The notes beneath the pieces are model-generated. The model worked only from the letters and a program-made list of their open reading frames with translations. It was not told the origin of the DNA and searched no databases. A stretch of 13,964 bases of DNA from JBFISM01 sp041608535 (GTDB lineage: Bacteria > Actinomycetota > Acidimicrobiia > Spongiisociales > UBA5794), in the NCBI GenBank assembly GCA_041608535.1, contig JBFISM010000098.1, positions 1-13,964 of the forward strand, given 5' to 3'. Made by a program: the position numbers and the translations under genes. Shown here piece by piece: positions 1 through 7,063 of the stretch. Position 1 is the first letter of the stretch. Each line of letters starts with the position of its first letter.

Positions 1-55
1 GCCTCCGCACACTGCGAAGGCTCCGCACCACTTGCTTGCTTCGTCTGCCGTATCG

Positions 56-1216
56 TCAGTCCACCAGTGCTGCTTGCTCATCAGCGGACATCTCCGCCGA
101 GAGGTAGATATCACCCGGCAAATCCGGTTCGCACTGGACCGGGTTCGGGTCCCCAGTCACCGAGTTCTCGAACGGCAGCTGATCGTGCGTCGGAGTGGGA
201 GGCGGGGTTCCACCTGTCGCAAGGGCGACGGCCCATTGCACCGCAAAGCGAGCATGGTCGTTTCCGGTCGCCACCGTGTACAGCTTGAAGTCGGGGTTGT
301 CCGCCTGCACATCATGCCAGAAGCAGCCAAGGAGGTTCCCGTCCGAGGTGGCGATCGCCGGAATCGAGCGGCCGCTCTTCTCGAACTCCGGCAGCGCACC
401 GACCAGCGAGGGGCCGAAGTCGGACACGATGACGTCGATCTCTGGGAACTTGGCAATCGCCGCTGTCAGCACTTGCTGGGTCACGGCCGGATCCCATCCC
501 GTCGGCTCGAAGGGCTGCTCGCCGATGAACTCGTACAGCCCGGTGGGATCGAGCACCTCATGCAGACCTTGCGCCTCGAGAACTCCCTGGCTGTTACCGG
601 GCGGGCCGCTCAGCATGAGAACCGTGCCGCCCTCGGGCATGACTTCGAGAATCCACTCGCCCCAGTTGCGACCGTGCTGCACGAAATCGGTGTCGACGTA
701 AACGTCGTAGTCCTCACCAGGCGCGCCGCCGGCCTCGACGCGATAGGGCACCGTGACGACACCGGCCTCATAGGAACTCCGCAGCGCCGGCAAGATCGCC
801 TCGCCAGCGTCGGGAAACACCACGAGTGCGTCGACACCAGTGGCCACCATGCCCTGGATGTCGGAGATGGCCTTCTGCGTGTCACCCTGGCCGTCGGCGT
901 AGACGAACTCGGTGACGCTCGGGCACTTGGCCGCCTCGAGCCGTGCGGATTCCGTGGTGACGAGCCTCCAGCTGTTGCCGCCAAACCCGTCGGTCATGCC
1001 AAGCACGATCTCTTCGGGACCGCACCAGCTGGGCACGTCCCCGGCAGCGGGCGCATCCGTGCCGGCGGGTGCTTCGGTGCCAGCGGGCGCCTCGGTCGCG
1101 GCAGGTGCCTGGGTGTCTGGTGCGCCGGTGTCGGTCGTGGCCTCGCCGCCGCCACAGGCTGCAACGACCACGGCAAACCCCGCCAACACGATCAGTGGGT
1201 GACGCCAACCTCTCAT
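56..1216 (-). CDS. Sugar ABC transporter substrate-binding lipoprotein (RbsB-like, PeripBP_4 type)
   Basis: This is a 386-residue extracytoplasmic binding protein that would deliver a sugar-like ligand to the permease encoded divergently at 1464. Residues 1-21 form a lipoprotein signal peptide: Arg-rich start, hydrophobic core and a V-A-A-C lipobox with the lipidated Cys at 21. A flexible Thr/Ala/Pro/Glu linker follows (about 25-60). The body from about residue 65 has the periplasmic-binding-protein fold pattern, including the early segment EEIVLGMTDGFGGNSW and the phrase ATGVDALVVFPDAG. The ATG at 1216 is chosen because GGAGAGG lies just upstream and the signal peptide begins there. An in-frame ATG at 1264 would only add residues ahead of the signal. 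The gene lies divergent from the permease across operator 1. Ligand identity is not readable. The usual ATPase partner is absent from the window and may lie off the left edge, downstream of this gene. Confidence 0.93.
   Translation of the reverse strand: MRGWRHPLIVLAGFAVVVAACGGGEATTDTGAPDTQAPAATEAPAGTEAPAGTDAPAAGDVPSWCGPEEIVLGMTDGFGGNSWRLVTTESARLEAAKCPSVTEFVYADGQGDTQKAISDIQGMVATGVDALVVFPDAGEAILPALRSSYEAGVVTVPYRVEAGGAPGEDYDVYVDTDFVQHGRNWGEWILEVMPEGGTVLMLSGPPGNSQGVLEAQGLHEVLDPTGLYEFIGEQPFEPTGWDPAVTQQVLTAAIAKFPEIDVIVSDFGPSLVGALPEFEKSGRSIPAIATSDGNLLGCFWHDVQADNPDFKLYTVATGNDHARFAVQWAVALATGGTPPPTPTHDQLPFENSVTGDPNPVQCEPDLPGDIYLSAEMSADEQAALVD
1043..1108 (-). repeat. Imperfect tandem repeat encoding the A-P-A-G-T-E linker of the binding lipoprotein
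   Basis: Near-repeats of about 18 bases encode successive A-P-A-(A/G)-T-(E/D) hexapeptides, residues about 37-58 of the lipoprotein. This is a spacer between the lipid anchor and the folded domain. Such linkers are common in binding lipoproteins of high-GC Gram-positive bacteria and vary in copy number. It is part of the gene, not an independent element. Confidence 0.6.
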
Positions 1217-1357
1217 AGCCTCTCCATTCCTTATGTGGTCTGCAGGCTCATTCTCGGACGGCACCGCGCCTGCGTTCTGGTGTGTTGTCGTGGGGGCGGT
1301 TCCGCTGGGACTGCTCCGCCGGCGTCGTCATCCTCCTTGGTGGGCACGCCGACGGGG

Positions 1358-1387
1358 ATCATAGCGATGGGCGGGGCATTGATGCAA
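1358..1387 (-). promoter_or_regulatory. Candidate promoter of the binding-lipoprotein gene, with its -35 inside operator 1
   Basis: Read on the minus strand, TATGAT (1363-1358, five of six matches to the -10 consensus) lies 18 bases after TTGCAT (1387-1382), which is the edge of the LacI-type palindrome. Repressor binding would cover the -35 region. Transcription would begin near 1350, giving a leader of about 135 bases before the start codon at 1216. This is inferred from motif matching only. Confidence 0.4.
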
Positions 1388-1398
1388 GCGCTTGCATC
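1381..1398. promoter_or_regulatory. LacI-family operator 1 (perfect 18-base palindrome)
   Basis: GATGCAAGCGCTTGCATC is a perfect inverted repeat with a central CG, the form typical of LacI-family operators. Its core TGCAAGCGCTTGCA is identical to operators 2 and 3. It lies between the divergent lipoprotein and permease genes and can serve both. The repressor at 7064-8143 is the obvious candidate binder, because another copy stands in front of its own operon. Binding is inferred, while the palindrome and its recurrence are directly visible. Confidence 0.88.
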
Positions 1399-1463
1399 CC
1401 GAACGTGTCCTGAGTAGTTTTTACACGCCACAGCGGCTGAGCAGACCGCAGGAGGAGCAACCG

Positions 1464-2522
1464 GTGGCCGACCACACCACCCGAACCGACGACCAGGTCC
1501 TGAGCGACCACCAAGCCCAGATCGGCGATCTCACCACCGAGTCATGGTTGCAACGCACACCGAGCGGGCTCATCACCGTCGTCGCTGCGCTCGTACTGCT
1601 GTTGGTCGCCGGTGCTTGGCTCGCCCCATCGAGTGTGAGCCGGGGAGCGCTCCTCGGGATGCTGCCATTCGCATCGGTCCTTGCGATCGCGGCGCTTGGG
1701 CAGACGCTCGTCGTGCAGCAAGGAGGAATCGACCTCTCCGTCCCCGGTGCCATGTCTCTCACGATCGTCATCAGCACCCATCAGGCCCAAGGCCAGGACA
1801 GCCGAGTGCTGCCCGCCATTCTCATGGCGCTCGGCATCGTGGTGCTCGCAGGGTTGATCAACGGCTACCTGATCAGCATGCGGGGATTGAATCCAATCAT
1901 TGCCACGCTCGGGATGAACGCTCTTCTTTATGCAGTGGTGCTGGGCGTGTCCGACGGCATCCCGCGCGGGACCACCCAGCTGCTCTCCAATGTGGCAGGA
2001 AGGCTGAGCCTCGGTATTCCCAACGCCGTGTACTTCGCCGTCGGGGCGACCGCCATCGTCGCGGTCGTATCGAAGAAGACCGTAGCGGGGCGAAGATTCG
2101 AAGCTGTCGGAGCGAATCCGATAGCGGCGTGGGCAGCCGGCTTGCGTGCGAGGCGCTCCGGCATGGCCGCCTACGTCGGGGCGATGGTGCTGTATTGGGT
2201 GGCAGGTGTGCTGATTGCTGGCATCGTTGCCCAGCCGACTGCGTTTCAGGGAGATGCGTACCTCTTGCCGACTGTGGCCGCAGTCGTCCTGGGCGGCACC
2301 TCGCTCCTGGGCGGGAAGGGCTATCCGATAGCCACGGTGATAGCCGCCCTGTTCCTCACCCAGTTGAGCCAGTTCGTTCTCGCACTCGGCGTCTCGACCG
2401 CCATCCGCACGTTGGTGCAGGCCGCTGCGCTGGCCGTCGGCGTTGCTCTCCACACGGTCGACTGGACCGCGCTGCGAGAGCGGCTCAGGCCCAGCAGCGA
2501 AGCCGTCCATGCAGCGGTGTAG
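1464..2522 (+). CDS. Sugar ABC transporter permease (RbsC-type, BPD_transp_2 family)
   Basis: This 352-residue polytopic inner-membrane protein would form the channel for the sugar bound by the lipoprotein. Family hallmarks visible are QGGIDLSVPGAM, NGYLISMRGLNPIIATLGM and GANPIAAWAAGL, the last being the cytoplasmic loop that contacts the ATPase. LLPTVAAVVLGGTSLLGGKG precedes the last membrane spans. About eight or more hydrophobic segments start near residue 37, after a hydrophilic N-terminal tail. The GTG at 1464 is preferred over the in-frame TTG at 1392 because GGAGGAG (1451-1457) sits at the correct distance, and the TTG lies inside operator 1. It is the first gene of a plus-strand run with two dehydrogenases. 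No ATPase (RbsA-type) gene is seen next to it, which is unusual for this family. Confidence 0.93.
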   Translation: MADHTTRTDDQVLSDHQAQIGDLTTESWLQRTPSGLITVVAALVLLLVAGAWLAPSSVSRGALLGMLPFASVLAIAALGQTLVVQQGGIDLSVPGAMSLTIVISTHQAQGQDSRVLPAILMALGIVVLAGLINGYLISMRGLNPIIATLGMNALLYAVVLGVSDGIPRGTTQLLSNVAGRLSLGIPNAVYFAVGATAIVAVVSKKTVAGRRFEAVGANPIAAWAAGLRARRSGMAAYVGAMVLYWVAGVLIAGIVAQPTAFQGDAYLLPTVAAVVLGGTSLLGGKGYPIATVIAALFLTQLSQFVLALGVSTAIRTLVQAAALAVGVALHTVDWTALRERLRPSSEAVHAAV

Positions 2523-2613
2523 CCCGTGGCCCCCAGGTTGATTGCATGTTGCCATTGCTGCTCGCGGGTTCATCCGGTCCGCAAGACACGATCGATTAAG
2601 GAGTGCCTACGCC

Positions 2614-3597
2614 ATGAGAGCCGTGCAATTCGTCGCCCCCAACGAAGCCCATGTTTCCGACGTGGACGACCCCTCGATAGGTCCGGATGACGTCCTGGTG
2701 GCGTCCCGGGCTGTCGGGATCTGCCACTCGGACTTCGAGCTGCTCTCCGGTCAGTACATCATCCCGTTCAGCTATCCGGTGACCCCTGGACATGAGTGGT
2801 GCGGAGAGGTCGTGGAAGTGGGTGGCGCGGTCGAGGGCCTGGCTCCCGGGGACCGCGTCGTCGGGGAGTGTGTCGTGGGGCCGGGAGGTCGGGACCACTT
2901 TGGGTTCAACATCAACGGGGCAGCCGCCCAACTGGTACGTGCTCGAGGGGAGTGGCTCCACAAGATCCCCGACGAGCTCACCGATACGCAGGGAGCGCTC
3001 GTCGAGCCTTTCTCCGTTGCGTACAACGCGCTCCGCCACCTCGGCCGGGTCGATCCCAGCGACCACGTGGCTGTCCTCGGCGGCGGCCCTATCGGCCTGA
3101 TGTGCGTCATGGCCGCCGCAGCCTGCAACGCCACGGTCACGCTTGTCGAGCCAGAAGAGCGCCGTCGGGCGCTAGGGCTGGAGTCAGGAGCCTCGAGCAC
3201 CGTCGATCCGACCGATGATCGGTTCGGCGACGCAGTGGGCGAGCTGACCGCAGGTCGAGGCTTTGACGCCGTGATCGAAGCGGCGGGCTCGCCGGCTGCC
3301 ATGGCGCAGGCGCTCGATGTGGTCTGCCATGGTGGGCGGATTGCGTACGTCGGGATCAACATTGGTTCCAACCCTCCGACCGCAATGGGCACTATCCAGT
3401 CGAAGGCACTGACCATGCGAGGTCTCATCGGATCGATGAACGTGTGGCCAGAATCGATCCGTTTCCTGGCCAGTGGGGTCGTCGATCCGTCCACGCTGGT
3501 CACGGCATCGTTCGATCTGGACCGTGCACTCGACGCCTACAGCGCGGCACGTGACACCGAGAACAACATCAAAGTCCATATCAGGACGGCGTCATGA
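2614..3597 (+). CDS. Zinc-type medium-chain alcohol/polyol dehydrogenase lacking the structural-zinc lobe
   Basis: This 327-residue member of the medium-chain dehydrogenase/reductase superfamily would oxidise an alcohol or polyol with NAD(P). Catalytic-zinc ligands are present: Cys37 in GICHSD, His60-Glu61 in GHEW, and Glu131 in VEPFSVAYNAL. The nucleotide-binding glycine motif GGGPIG is at 156-161. The four-cysteine structural-zinc loop expected at about residues 85-105 is missing: that stretch has one Cys (86) and reads GPGGRDHFGF. The protein is correspondingly a little short for the family. The ATG at 2614 follows AAGGAG (2598-2603) at a rather long spacing of 10. It starts the family's usual MRAVQF strand, so the upstream in-frame ATG at 2542 is rejected. 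The gene lies 91 bases after the permease and overlaps the next dehydrogenase by ATGA. The substrate is unknown. Confidence 0.9.
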   Translation: MRAVQFVAPNEAHVSDVDDPSIGPDDVLVASRAVGICHSDFELLSGQYIIPFSYPVTPGHEWCGEVVEVGGAVEGLAPGDRVVGECVVGPGGRDHFGFNINGAAAQLVRARGEWLHKIPDELTDTQGALVEPFSVAYNALRHLGRVDPSDHVAVLGGGPIGLMCVMAAAACNATVTLVEPEERRRALGLESGASSTVDPTDDRFGDAVGELTAGRGFDAVIEAAGSPAAMAQALDVVCHGGRIAYVGINIGSNPPTAMGTIQSKALTMRGLIGSMNVWPESIRFLASGVVDPSTLVTASFDLDRALDAYSAARDTENNIKVHIRTAS

Positions 3598-4622
3598 GAG
3601 CCGCCGTCTATCGCGGTCCGGGACAACTGGCCATCGAGGATGTGGCTCGGCCCGAACCGCCAGGGCGGAACGAGGTGCAGGTCAGGGTGACACGCGCCGC
3701 AGTCTGTGGCACCGATTCGTCGGAATGGGATCATGGCCCGCTCTTGACTCGGCCGCCGGTCATCCTCGGACACGAATTCACTGGCGTCGTGGATGTGATC
3801 GGCCCGTCAGTGAGCGCCTTTCGACACGGCGATCGAGTCGTTGCCGGAGCCGGTGTCTCGTGCGGCGAGTGCGAATGGTGCCGCTCAGGGCGGACCAACC
3901 TGTGTAGCTCCTACCACACCCTCGGGCTGCACGTCGATGGAGGTCTGGCGGAATATGTCAACGCTCCGGTCTCCACACTCATCAGGGTGCCGGACGACGT
4001 CACCGACGACGAAGCAGCGCTTGCTCAACCCTTGGCAGTTGCCATCCACGCCGTCCGGCGCAGCGGCGTCACCCCGAACGAGTCGTGCGTCGTAATCGGT
4101 GTCGGCGGGATCGGCGCCTTCGTGATCTCGGCGGCCAAGGCTCGCGGCGTCGAGAACCTCATCGCTCTCGACATCGACGAAGAACGGTTGGAGACGGCGA
4201 AACGGCTCGGAGCCTCCTCAGCATTCAACGTCTCCGGCGTCGATTTGGCCGAAGGGATTCGAGACGCGGCAGGCGGGGACGGGCCACATGTCGTGATCGA
4301 AGCGAGCGGCATCGCCCAAGCGCCCGCCGCAGCGTGCGAGGCGGTGCGGCGAGGAGGTCGTGTGCTGCTGGTGGGTCTCCAGGGGGCGCCTCGCGAGATC
4401 GATCTTTTTTCCCTGACGCTGCGCGAGGTCGACGTCACGACGACGCTCGCCCATGTCTTTGCAGACGACCTGCCCGATGCGCTGGAAGTGCTGCGAACCA
4501 CGGATCTCTACAAAGTGGTGGTCGACCGCACCATTCGTTTGGACCAACTCGTCGAGGGAGCGATTCGCCCCCTCGCCGAGCGAAGGGCCAGAGGCAAGAT
4601 CGTGGTGGATCTCACTCGATGA
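3594..4622 (+). CDS. Zinc-dependent medium-chain dehydrogenase (sorbitol/butanediol dehydrogenase-like)
   Basis: This 342-residue protein is a second medium-chain dehydrogenase, translationally coupled to the first through an ATGA overlap (start 3594, previous stop 3595-3597). Catalytic-zinc positions are Cys38 (VCGTDSSEW) and His60-Glu61 (GHEF). The structural-zinc cysteines are complete at 90, 93, 96 and 104 (CGECEWC...NLC). The Rossmann motif GVGGIG follows near residue 165. One feature stands out: the site that is usually Glu in an EP pair (AALVEPLAVA) is Gln145 here (AALAQPLAVA). The likely role is oxidation of a secondary alcohol of a polyol or sugar, in a pathway with the other dehydrogenases of this cluster. 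The exact substrate cannot be assigned. It is the last gene of its run and ends at a hairpin shared with the convergent gene. Confidence 0.9.
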   Translation: MRAAVYRGPGQLAIEDVARPEPPGRNEVQVRVTRAAVCGTDSSEWDHGPLLTRPPVILGHEFTGVVDVIGPSVSAFRHGDRVVAGAGVSCGECEWCRSGRTNLCSSYHTLGLHVDGGLAEYVNAPVSTLIRVPDDVTDDEAALAQPLAVAIHAVRRSGVTPNESCVVIGVGGIGAFVISAAKARGVENLIALDIDEERLETAKRLGASSAFNVSGVDLAEGIRDAAGGDGPHVVIEASGIAQAPAAACEAVRRGGRVLLVGLQGAPREIDLFSLTLREVDVTTTLAHVFADDLPDALEVLRTTDLYKVVVDRTIRLDQLVEGAIRPLAERRARGKIVVDLTR

Positions 4623-4642
4623 GCTGGGTGCGGTCACCCGGC
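4623..4642. terminator. Candidate bidirectional terminator hairpin between convergent genes
   Basis: GCTGGGTG-CGGT-CACCCGGC folds into an eight-base-pair stem (one G-T pair) with a four-base loop, exactly at the convergent junction of the dehydrogenase genes ending at 4622 and 4634. It overlaps the last codons of the minus-strand gene. No T-tract follows on either side, so it would be an incomplete intrinsic terminator. Hairpins without a T-tract have been proposed as terminators in high-GC bacteria. Confidence 0.45.
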
Positions 4643-5701
4643 AGTAGCGGAGCCGAGCACCTTCACTTCGTTGCCAGTCGGGTCTATCAAACGATCGAAT
4701 CCGTTGGTCACGATGTCGCCTAGGCCAAGCTGTGACGTGACGATCTTCTCGACCGGGTATTTGCCAGTGGCGATCAGCCGGATGACACGGGGCCAGTCGG
4801 TCACGCCGTAACACCAGGTCCCTTCGATGGTGAGGTCTTTGAGGCTCCACGTCTCCGGGACGGTCGTTGCCGGTGCCACATGCAAGCCGGTCTGGACGAC
4901 GCTTCCTTGTGGCTTCACAGCATCGATGCAGGCATTGAGCGCAGCAGGCTTGCCAGCGCACTCGATGGCGGCGTCCACACCTTCGCCTTGCGTGAGATCG
5001 CGCAGTCCGTTGACGAGCGCCTCTCCCGTGTCGGTCAACACCGGGCCGACATCGAGCGACTCAGCGAAAGCTCCGCGATTGGGGTTCGGCTCGGAGATGA
5101 TGACCTCACCGGCGCCGAGAGCGGCAGCCGCGAGCGCAGCCAGCGCCCCAATGGGACCAGCGCCGGCGATGAGGACTCGGCCGCCGGCGGGGAATCGAGC
5201 CCGCTCGACTCCGTAAAGGGCAACGGCGGCGGGCTCGACGGCTGCGCCCTGCACGTCGCTGACATCGTCGGGCAGTTGCGCCACTTGATAGTCCTTTACT
5301 ACCGCCAGCTCGGACAGGCCGCCGGTGGCCGAGCTGAGCCCGGTGCAAGCCATGGTCCGGCACATGTGGTTTTGGCCACGGCGGCACATGTCGCAGTGTC
5401 CACAGAAGATGAGCGGCATCACCGATACCCGATCGCCGGCCCGCACCGACCTGACACCATCACCAACCGAAACGACCTCCGCCGAGAACTCGTGTCCCAG
5501 CACCTGAGGATTGCTCGCTCCAGTGAGCGGGTGGGGCTCGACCGGGGTGACGATTGGCCCTGACGTGTACTCATGGAGGTCGGTACCGCAGATCCCGCAC
5601 CACGCCGGTCGGACGAGGACCTCGCCGGCTCCCGGTCCCTCCGGCTCGGGGAGGTCTTCGACCTTGATGTCGCCCGGCCCGTGATATACGACTGCTTGCA
5701 T
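4634..5701 (-). CDS. Zinc-dependent (R,R)-butanediol/threonine dehydrogenase-like medium-chain dehydrogenase
   Basis: This 355-residue protein closely follows the 2,3-butanediol / sorbitol dehydrogenase branch of the medium-chain family. Catalytic-zinc ligands are Cys38 (CGICGTDLHEY), His70-Glu71 (LGHEF) and Glu156 (AAVEPAAVALYGV). Structural-zinc cysteines are 100, 103, 106 and 114 (CGHCDMC...HMC). An insertion reading VEPHPLTGASNPQVLGHEF precedes the His-Glu pair, as is common in butanediol dehydrogenases. The cofactor motif GAGPIG follows. The ATG at 5701 has a strong AGGAGGG site within the end of the cupin gene, three bases after the cupin stop, so the two are translated as a pair. Oxidation of a vicinal diol or polyol, probably with NAD, is likely. 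The true substrate is unknown. Confidence 0.92.
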   Translation of the reverse strand: MQAVVYHGPGDIKVEDLPEPEGPGAGEVLVRPAWCGICGTDLHEYTSGPIVTPVEPHPLTGASNPQVLGHEFSAEVVSVGDGVRSVRAGDRVSVMPLIFCGHCDMCRRGQNHMCRTMACTGLSSATGGLSELAVVKDYQVAQLPDDVSDVQGAAVEPAAVALYGVERARFPAGGRVLIAGAGPIGALAALAAAALGAGEVIISEPNPNRGAFAESLDVGPVLTDTGEALVNGLRDLTQGEGVDAAIECAGKPAALNACIDAVKPQGSVVQTGLHVAPATTVPETWSLKDLTIEGTWCYGVTDWPRVIRLIATGKYPVEKIVTSQLGLGDIVTNGFDRLIDPTGNEVKVLGSATAG

Positions 5702-5704
5702 CTT

Positions 5705-6151
5705 TCATCCCTCCTCGTCAACGGCCGCACGATCCTCGGATTCCGTGACGTATCCGGCCTGGGCCAATGTCCCGGCGCCGCCATAGCACCACACCATCAC
5801 CGCGCGTTCGGTATCCGACGTGTTGTAGAAGCCGTGGTATTCGTTCGTCGGAACGAACACGATGTCACCCGGCCCCATGGTCACGTCGTCGGAACCAACG
5901 CGGGCGATGCCGTGACCCTCCACGATGTACTCGGTTTCCTCGGCGTTGGGGTGTCTGTGGATGTCGTGTTTGGCGCCAGGGGGAAACACCGTGATGCCAA
6001 ACACCGTCTGCTGTGCGTTGACGGAGTCCGTGGTGACCAGGAACTTGACGTTCATGTTCACCCACCCGTCCTCTGCGCGGAGCGAACCATCAGCCTGGAA
6101 GGTGTCGACGTGAACCTTCATCGGATGGCGTTCGTGAACATGGTCGGGCAT
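5705..6151 (-). CDS. Single-domain cupin protein
   Basis: This is a 148-residue single cupin barrel, probably a metal-binding cytoplasmic enzyme or sugar-binding/isomerising accessory. Motif 1 is textbook: Gly59, five residues, His65-x-His67, four residues, Glu72, six residues, Gly79. Motif 2 reads GDIVFVPTNEYHGFYN and supplies His106, with Asn at the usual Gly position. These four residues form the expected metal site. The ATG at 6151 is selected because AAGGAG (6160-6165) lies eight bases upstream. An in-frame ATG at 6121 and an upstream extension to 6190 are less likely. It is the first gene of a two-gene operon with the dehydrogenase at 4634 and divergent from the dehydrogenase at 6239, with operator 2 between. 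Function beyond a metal-binding cupin is not assignable. Such cupins often accompany sugar or aromatic catabolic genes. Confidence 0.9.
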   Translation of the reverse strand: MPDHVHERHPMKVHVDTFQADGSLRAEDGWVNMNVKFLVTTDSVNAQQTVFGITVFPPGAKHDIHRHPNAEETEYIVEGHGIARVGSDDVTMGPGDIVFVPTNEYHGFYNTSDTERAVMVWCYGGAGTLAQAGYVTESEDRAAVDEEG

Positions 6152-6188
6152 CGATGTTGCTCCTTCGTGATGCGGTGCGACCGGCCGC

Positions 6189-6217
6189 AAGCTACCCCGC
6201 TACACTTCGCGCTGCAA
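6189..6217 (-). promoter_or_regulatory. Weak candidate promoter of the cupin-dehydrogenase operon
   Basis: On the minus strand, TTGCAG (6217-6212, overlapping operator 2) is followed after 17 bases by TAGCTT (6194-6189). The arrangement parallels that seen at operator 1, where the palindrome edge may act as the -35. Both hexamers match the consensus poorly, so this is tentative. Confidence 0.22.
6201..6206 (+). promoter_or_regulatory. Candidate -10 element (TACACT) for the SDR at 6239
   Basis: TACACT matches the -10 consensus at four positions and lies six bases before operator 2. That puts the expected transcription start at the first bases of the operator and gives a leader of about 26 bases. 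The same hexamer precedes operator 3 at nearly the same distance. No convincing -35 is seen. Confidence 0.4.
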
Positions 6218-6226
6218 GCGCTTGCA
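6213..6226. promoter_or_regulatory. LacI-family operator 2 (TGCAAGCGCTTGCA)
   Basis: A perfect 14-base palindrome identical to the core of operators 1 and 3. It sits between the divergent cupin (start 6151) and short-chain dehydrogenase (start 6239) genes, only three bases before the GGAGG of the latter. A bound repressor would block initiation or early elongation towards the dehydrogenase. It would also cover the putative -35 of the cupin operon. Confidence 0.87.
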
Positions 6227-6238
6227 ACCGGAGGTCGT

Positions 6239-7021
6239 ATGCGGATGAAAGGTCGAACCGTCATCGTGACGGGGGGTGCGCAAGGCATTGGTCGGGGCAT
6301 CGCCGCACGGCTTGCCGAGGAGGGGGCCAACGTGATGATCGCAGATCTCAATGCTGATGGCGCAGAGGAGGCTGCTTCGAGCCTCGCCGAAGCCGGACAC
6401 GAGGTTGCAGCGCACGCGGTGGACGTGTCCGACCGAACCTCGACCAGAGAGCTCGTCGCTGCGTGCGTCGACCGGTTTGGGCGCCTCGATGTCATGTTCA
6501 ACAACGCTGGATTCAACAAACCAGAGCCCTTCCTCGAGATCACCGAGGAGGTCTGGCATCGGGTGATGAACGTCAACGGTCTCGGGGTGCTGATCGGCAC
6601 CCAGGAAGCGGCCAAGGCGATGATCGCTCAGGGGGAGGGCGGCAAGATCATCAACACCGCATCGATCGCCTCCCGACAGGGTTACCCGAGTTTCGTTCCC
6701 TATTGTGCGTCCAAGTTCGCCGTGGTCTCGATCATCCAAGGCGCCGCCAGGGCGCTCGCTGTCCATGGAATCACCGTGAACGGTTTCGCTCCAGGGGTGG
6801 TGGACACTCCGTTGTGGGAGCAGCTCGACAAGGATCTCGTTGCGATCGGCGACGCCGAGGAGCCCGGGCAGGCGATGAGGGACTTCTCCGCCGGCATCCT
6901 CGTTGGCCGTCCCGCCCAACCGGAAGACGTCGCCGGAACCGCCCTGTTCTTGGCGTCCTCCGACTCCGATTACATGACCGGACAAGTCGTGATGATCGAC
7001 GGTGGCATGGTGCTCGTCTAG
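6239..7021 (+). CDS. Classical short-chain dehydrogenase/reductase, NAD-type (polyol / butanediol dehydrogenase-like)
   Basis: This 260-residue classical SDR would interconvert an alcohol and a ketone, probably with NAD(H). Cofactor motif TGGAQGIG is at 11-18, and Asp36 ends the second strand (IADLN), which favours NAD over NADP. NNAG is at 88-91. The catalytic tetrad is Asn113, Ser142, Tyr155 and Lys159 (YCASK). The C-terminus DYMTGQVVMIDGG is standard. Overall it resembles sorbitol, glucose and meso-butanediol dehydrogenases. The ATG at 6239 follows GGAGG (6230-6234) at four bases; an in-frame ATG at 6245 is the alternative. An open frame extends far upstream to 5573, but that part lies across operator 2 and antisense to the cupin and is not coding. 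It is a single-gene unit convergent with lacI, under operator 2. Confidence 0.92.
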   Translation: MRMKGRTVIVTGGAQGIGRGIAARLAEEGANVMIADLNADGAEEAASSLAEAGHEVAAHAVDVSDRTSTRELVAACVDRFGRLDVMFNNAGFNKPEPFLEITEEVWHRVMNVNGLGVLIGTQEAAKAMIAQGEGGKIINTASIASRQGYPSFVPYCASKFAVVSIIQGAARALAVHGITVNGFAPGVVDTPLWEQLDKDLVAIGDAEEPGQAMRDFSAGILVGRPAQPEDVAGTALFLASSDSDYMTGQVVMIDGGMVLV

Positions 7022-7063
7022 GGCCGCCGGAGCCTTTGGCACCCTTCACGGCCGCCCCAGCGT

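Noticed and set aside
32..1417. Long plus-strand open frame opposite the binding-lipoprotein gene
   Set aside because: It is antisense to a gene with a clear lipobox and binding-protein fold, has an Arg/Gly-rich composition without family resemblance, and runs across operator 1.
2542..2613. Upstream ATG extending the first zinc dehydrogenase
   Set aside because: The added residues are not family-like, and AAGGAG precedes the ATG at 2614, which begins the conserved first strand.
5693..5702. GATGCAAGCA half-site resembling the operator at the start of the third dehydrogenase
   Set aside because: Only one half matches; it is the start codon and second and third codons of the gene and lies inside an operon already served by operator 2.
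5573..6238. N-terminal extension of the SDR open frame
   Set aside because: It lies antisense to the cupin and dehydrogenase genes and crosses the operator. The GGAGG and ATG at 6239 mark the real start of the SDR fold.
7022..7063. Possible terminator between the convergent SDR and lacI
   Set aside because: Only short imperfect inverted words (GGCCG...CGGCC type) are present and no stable stem or T-tract could be drawn.
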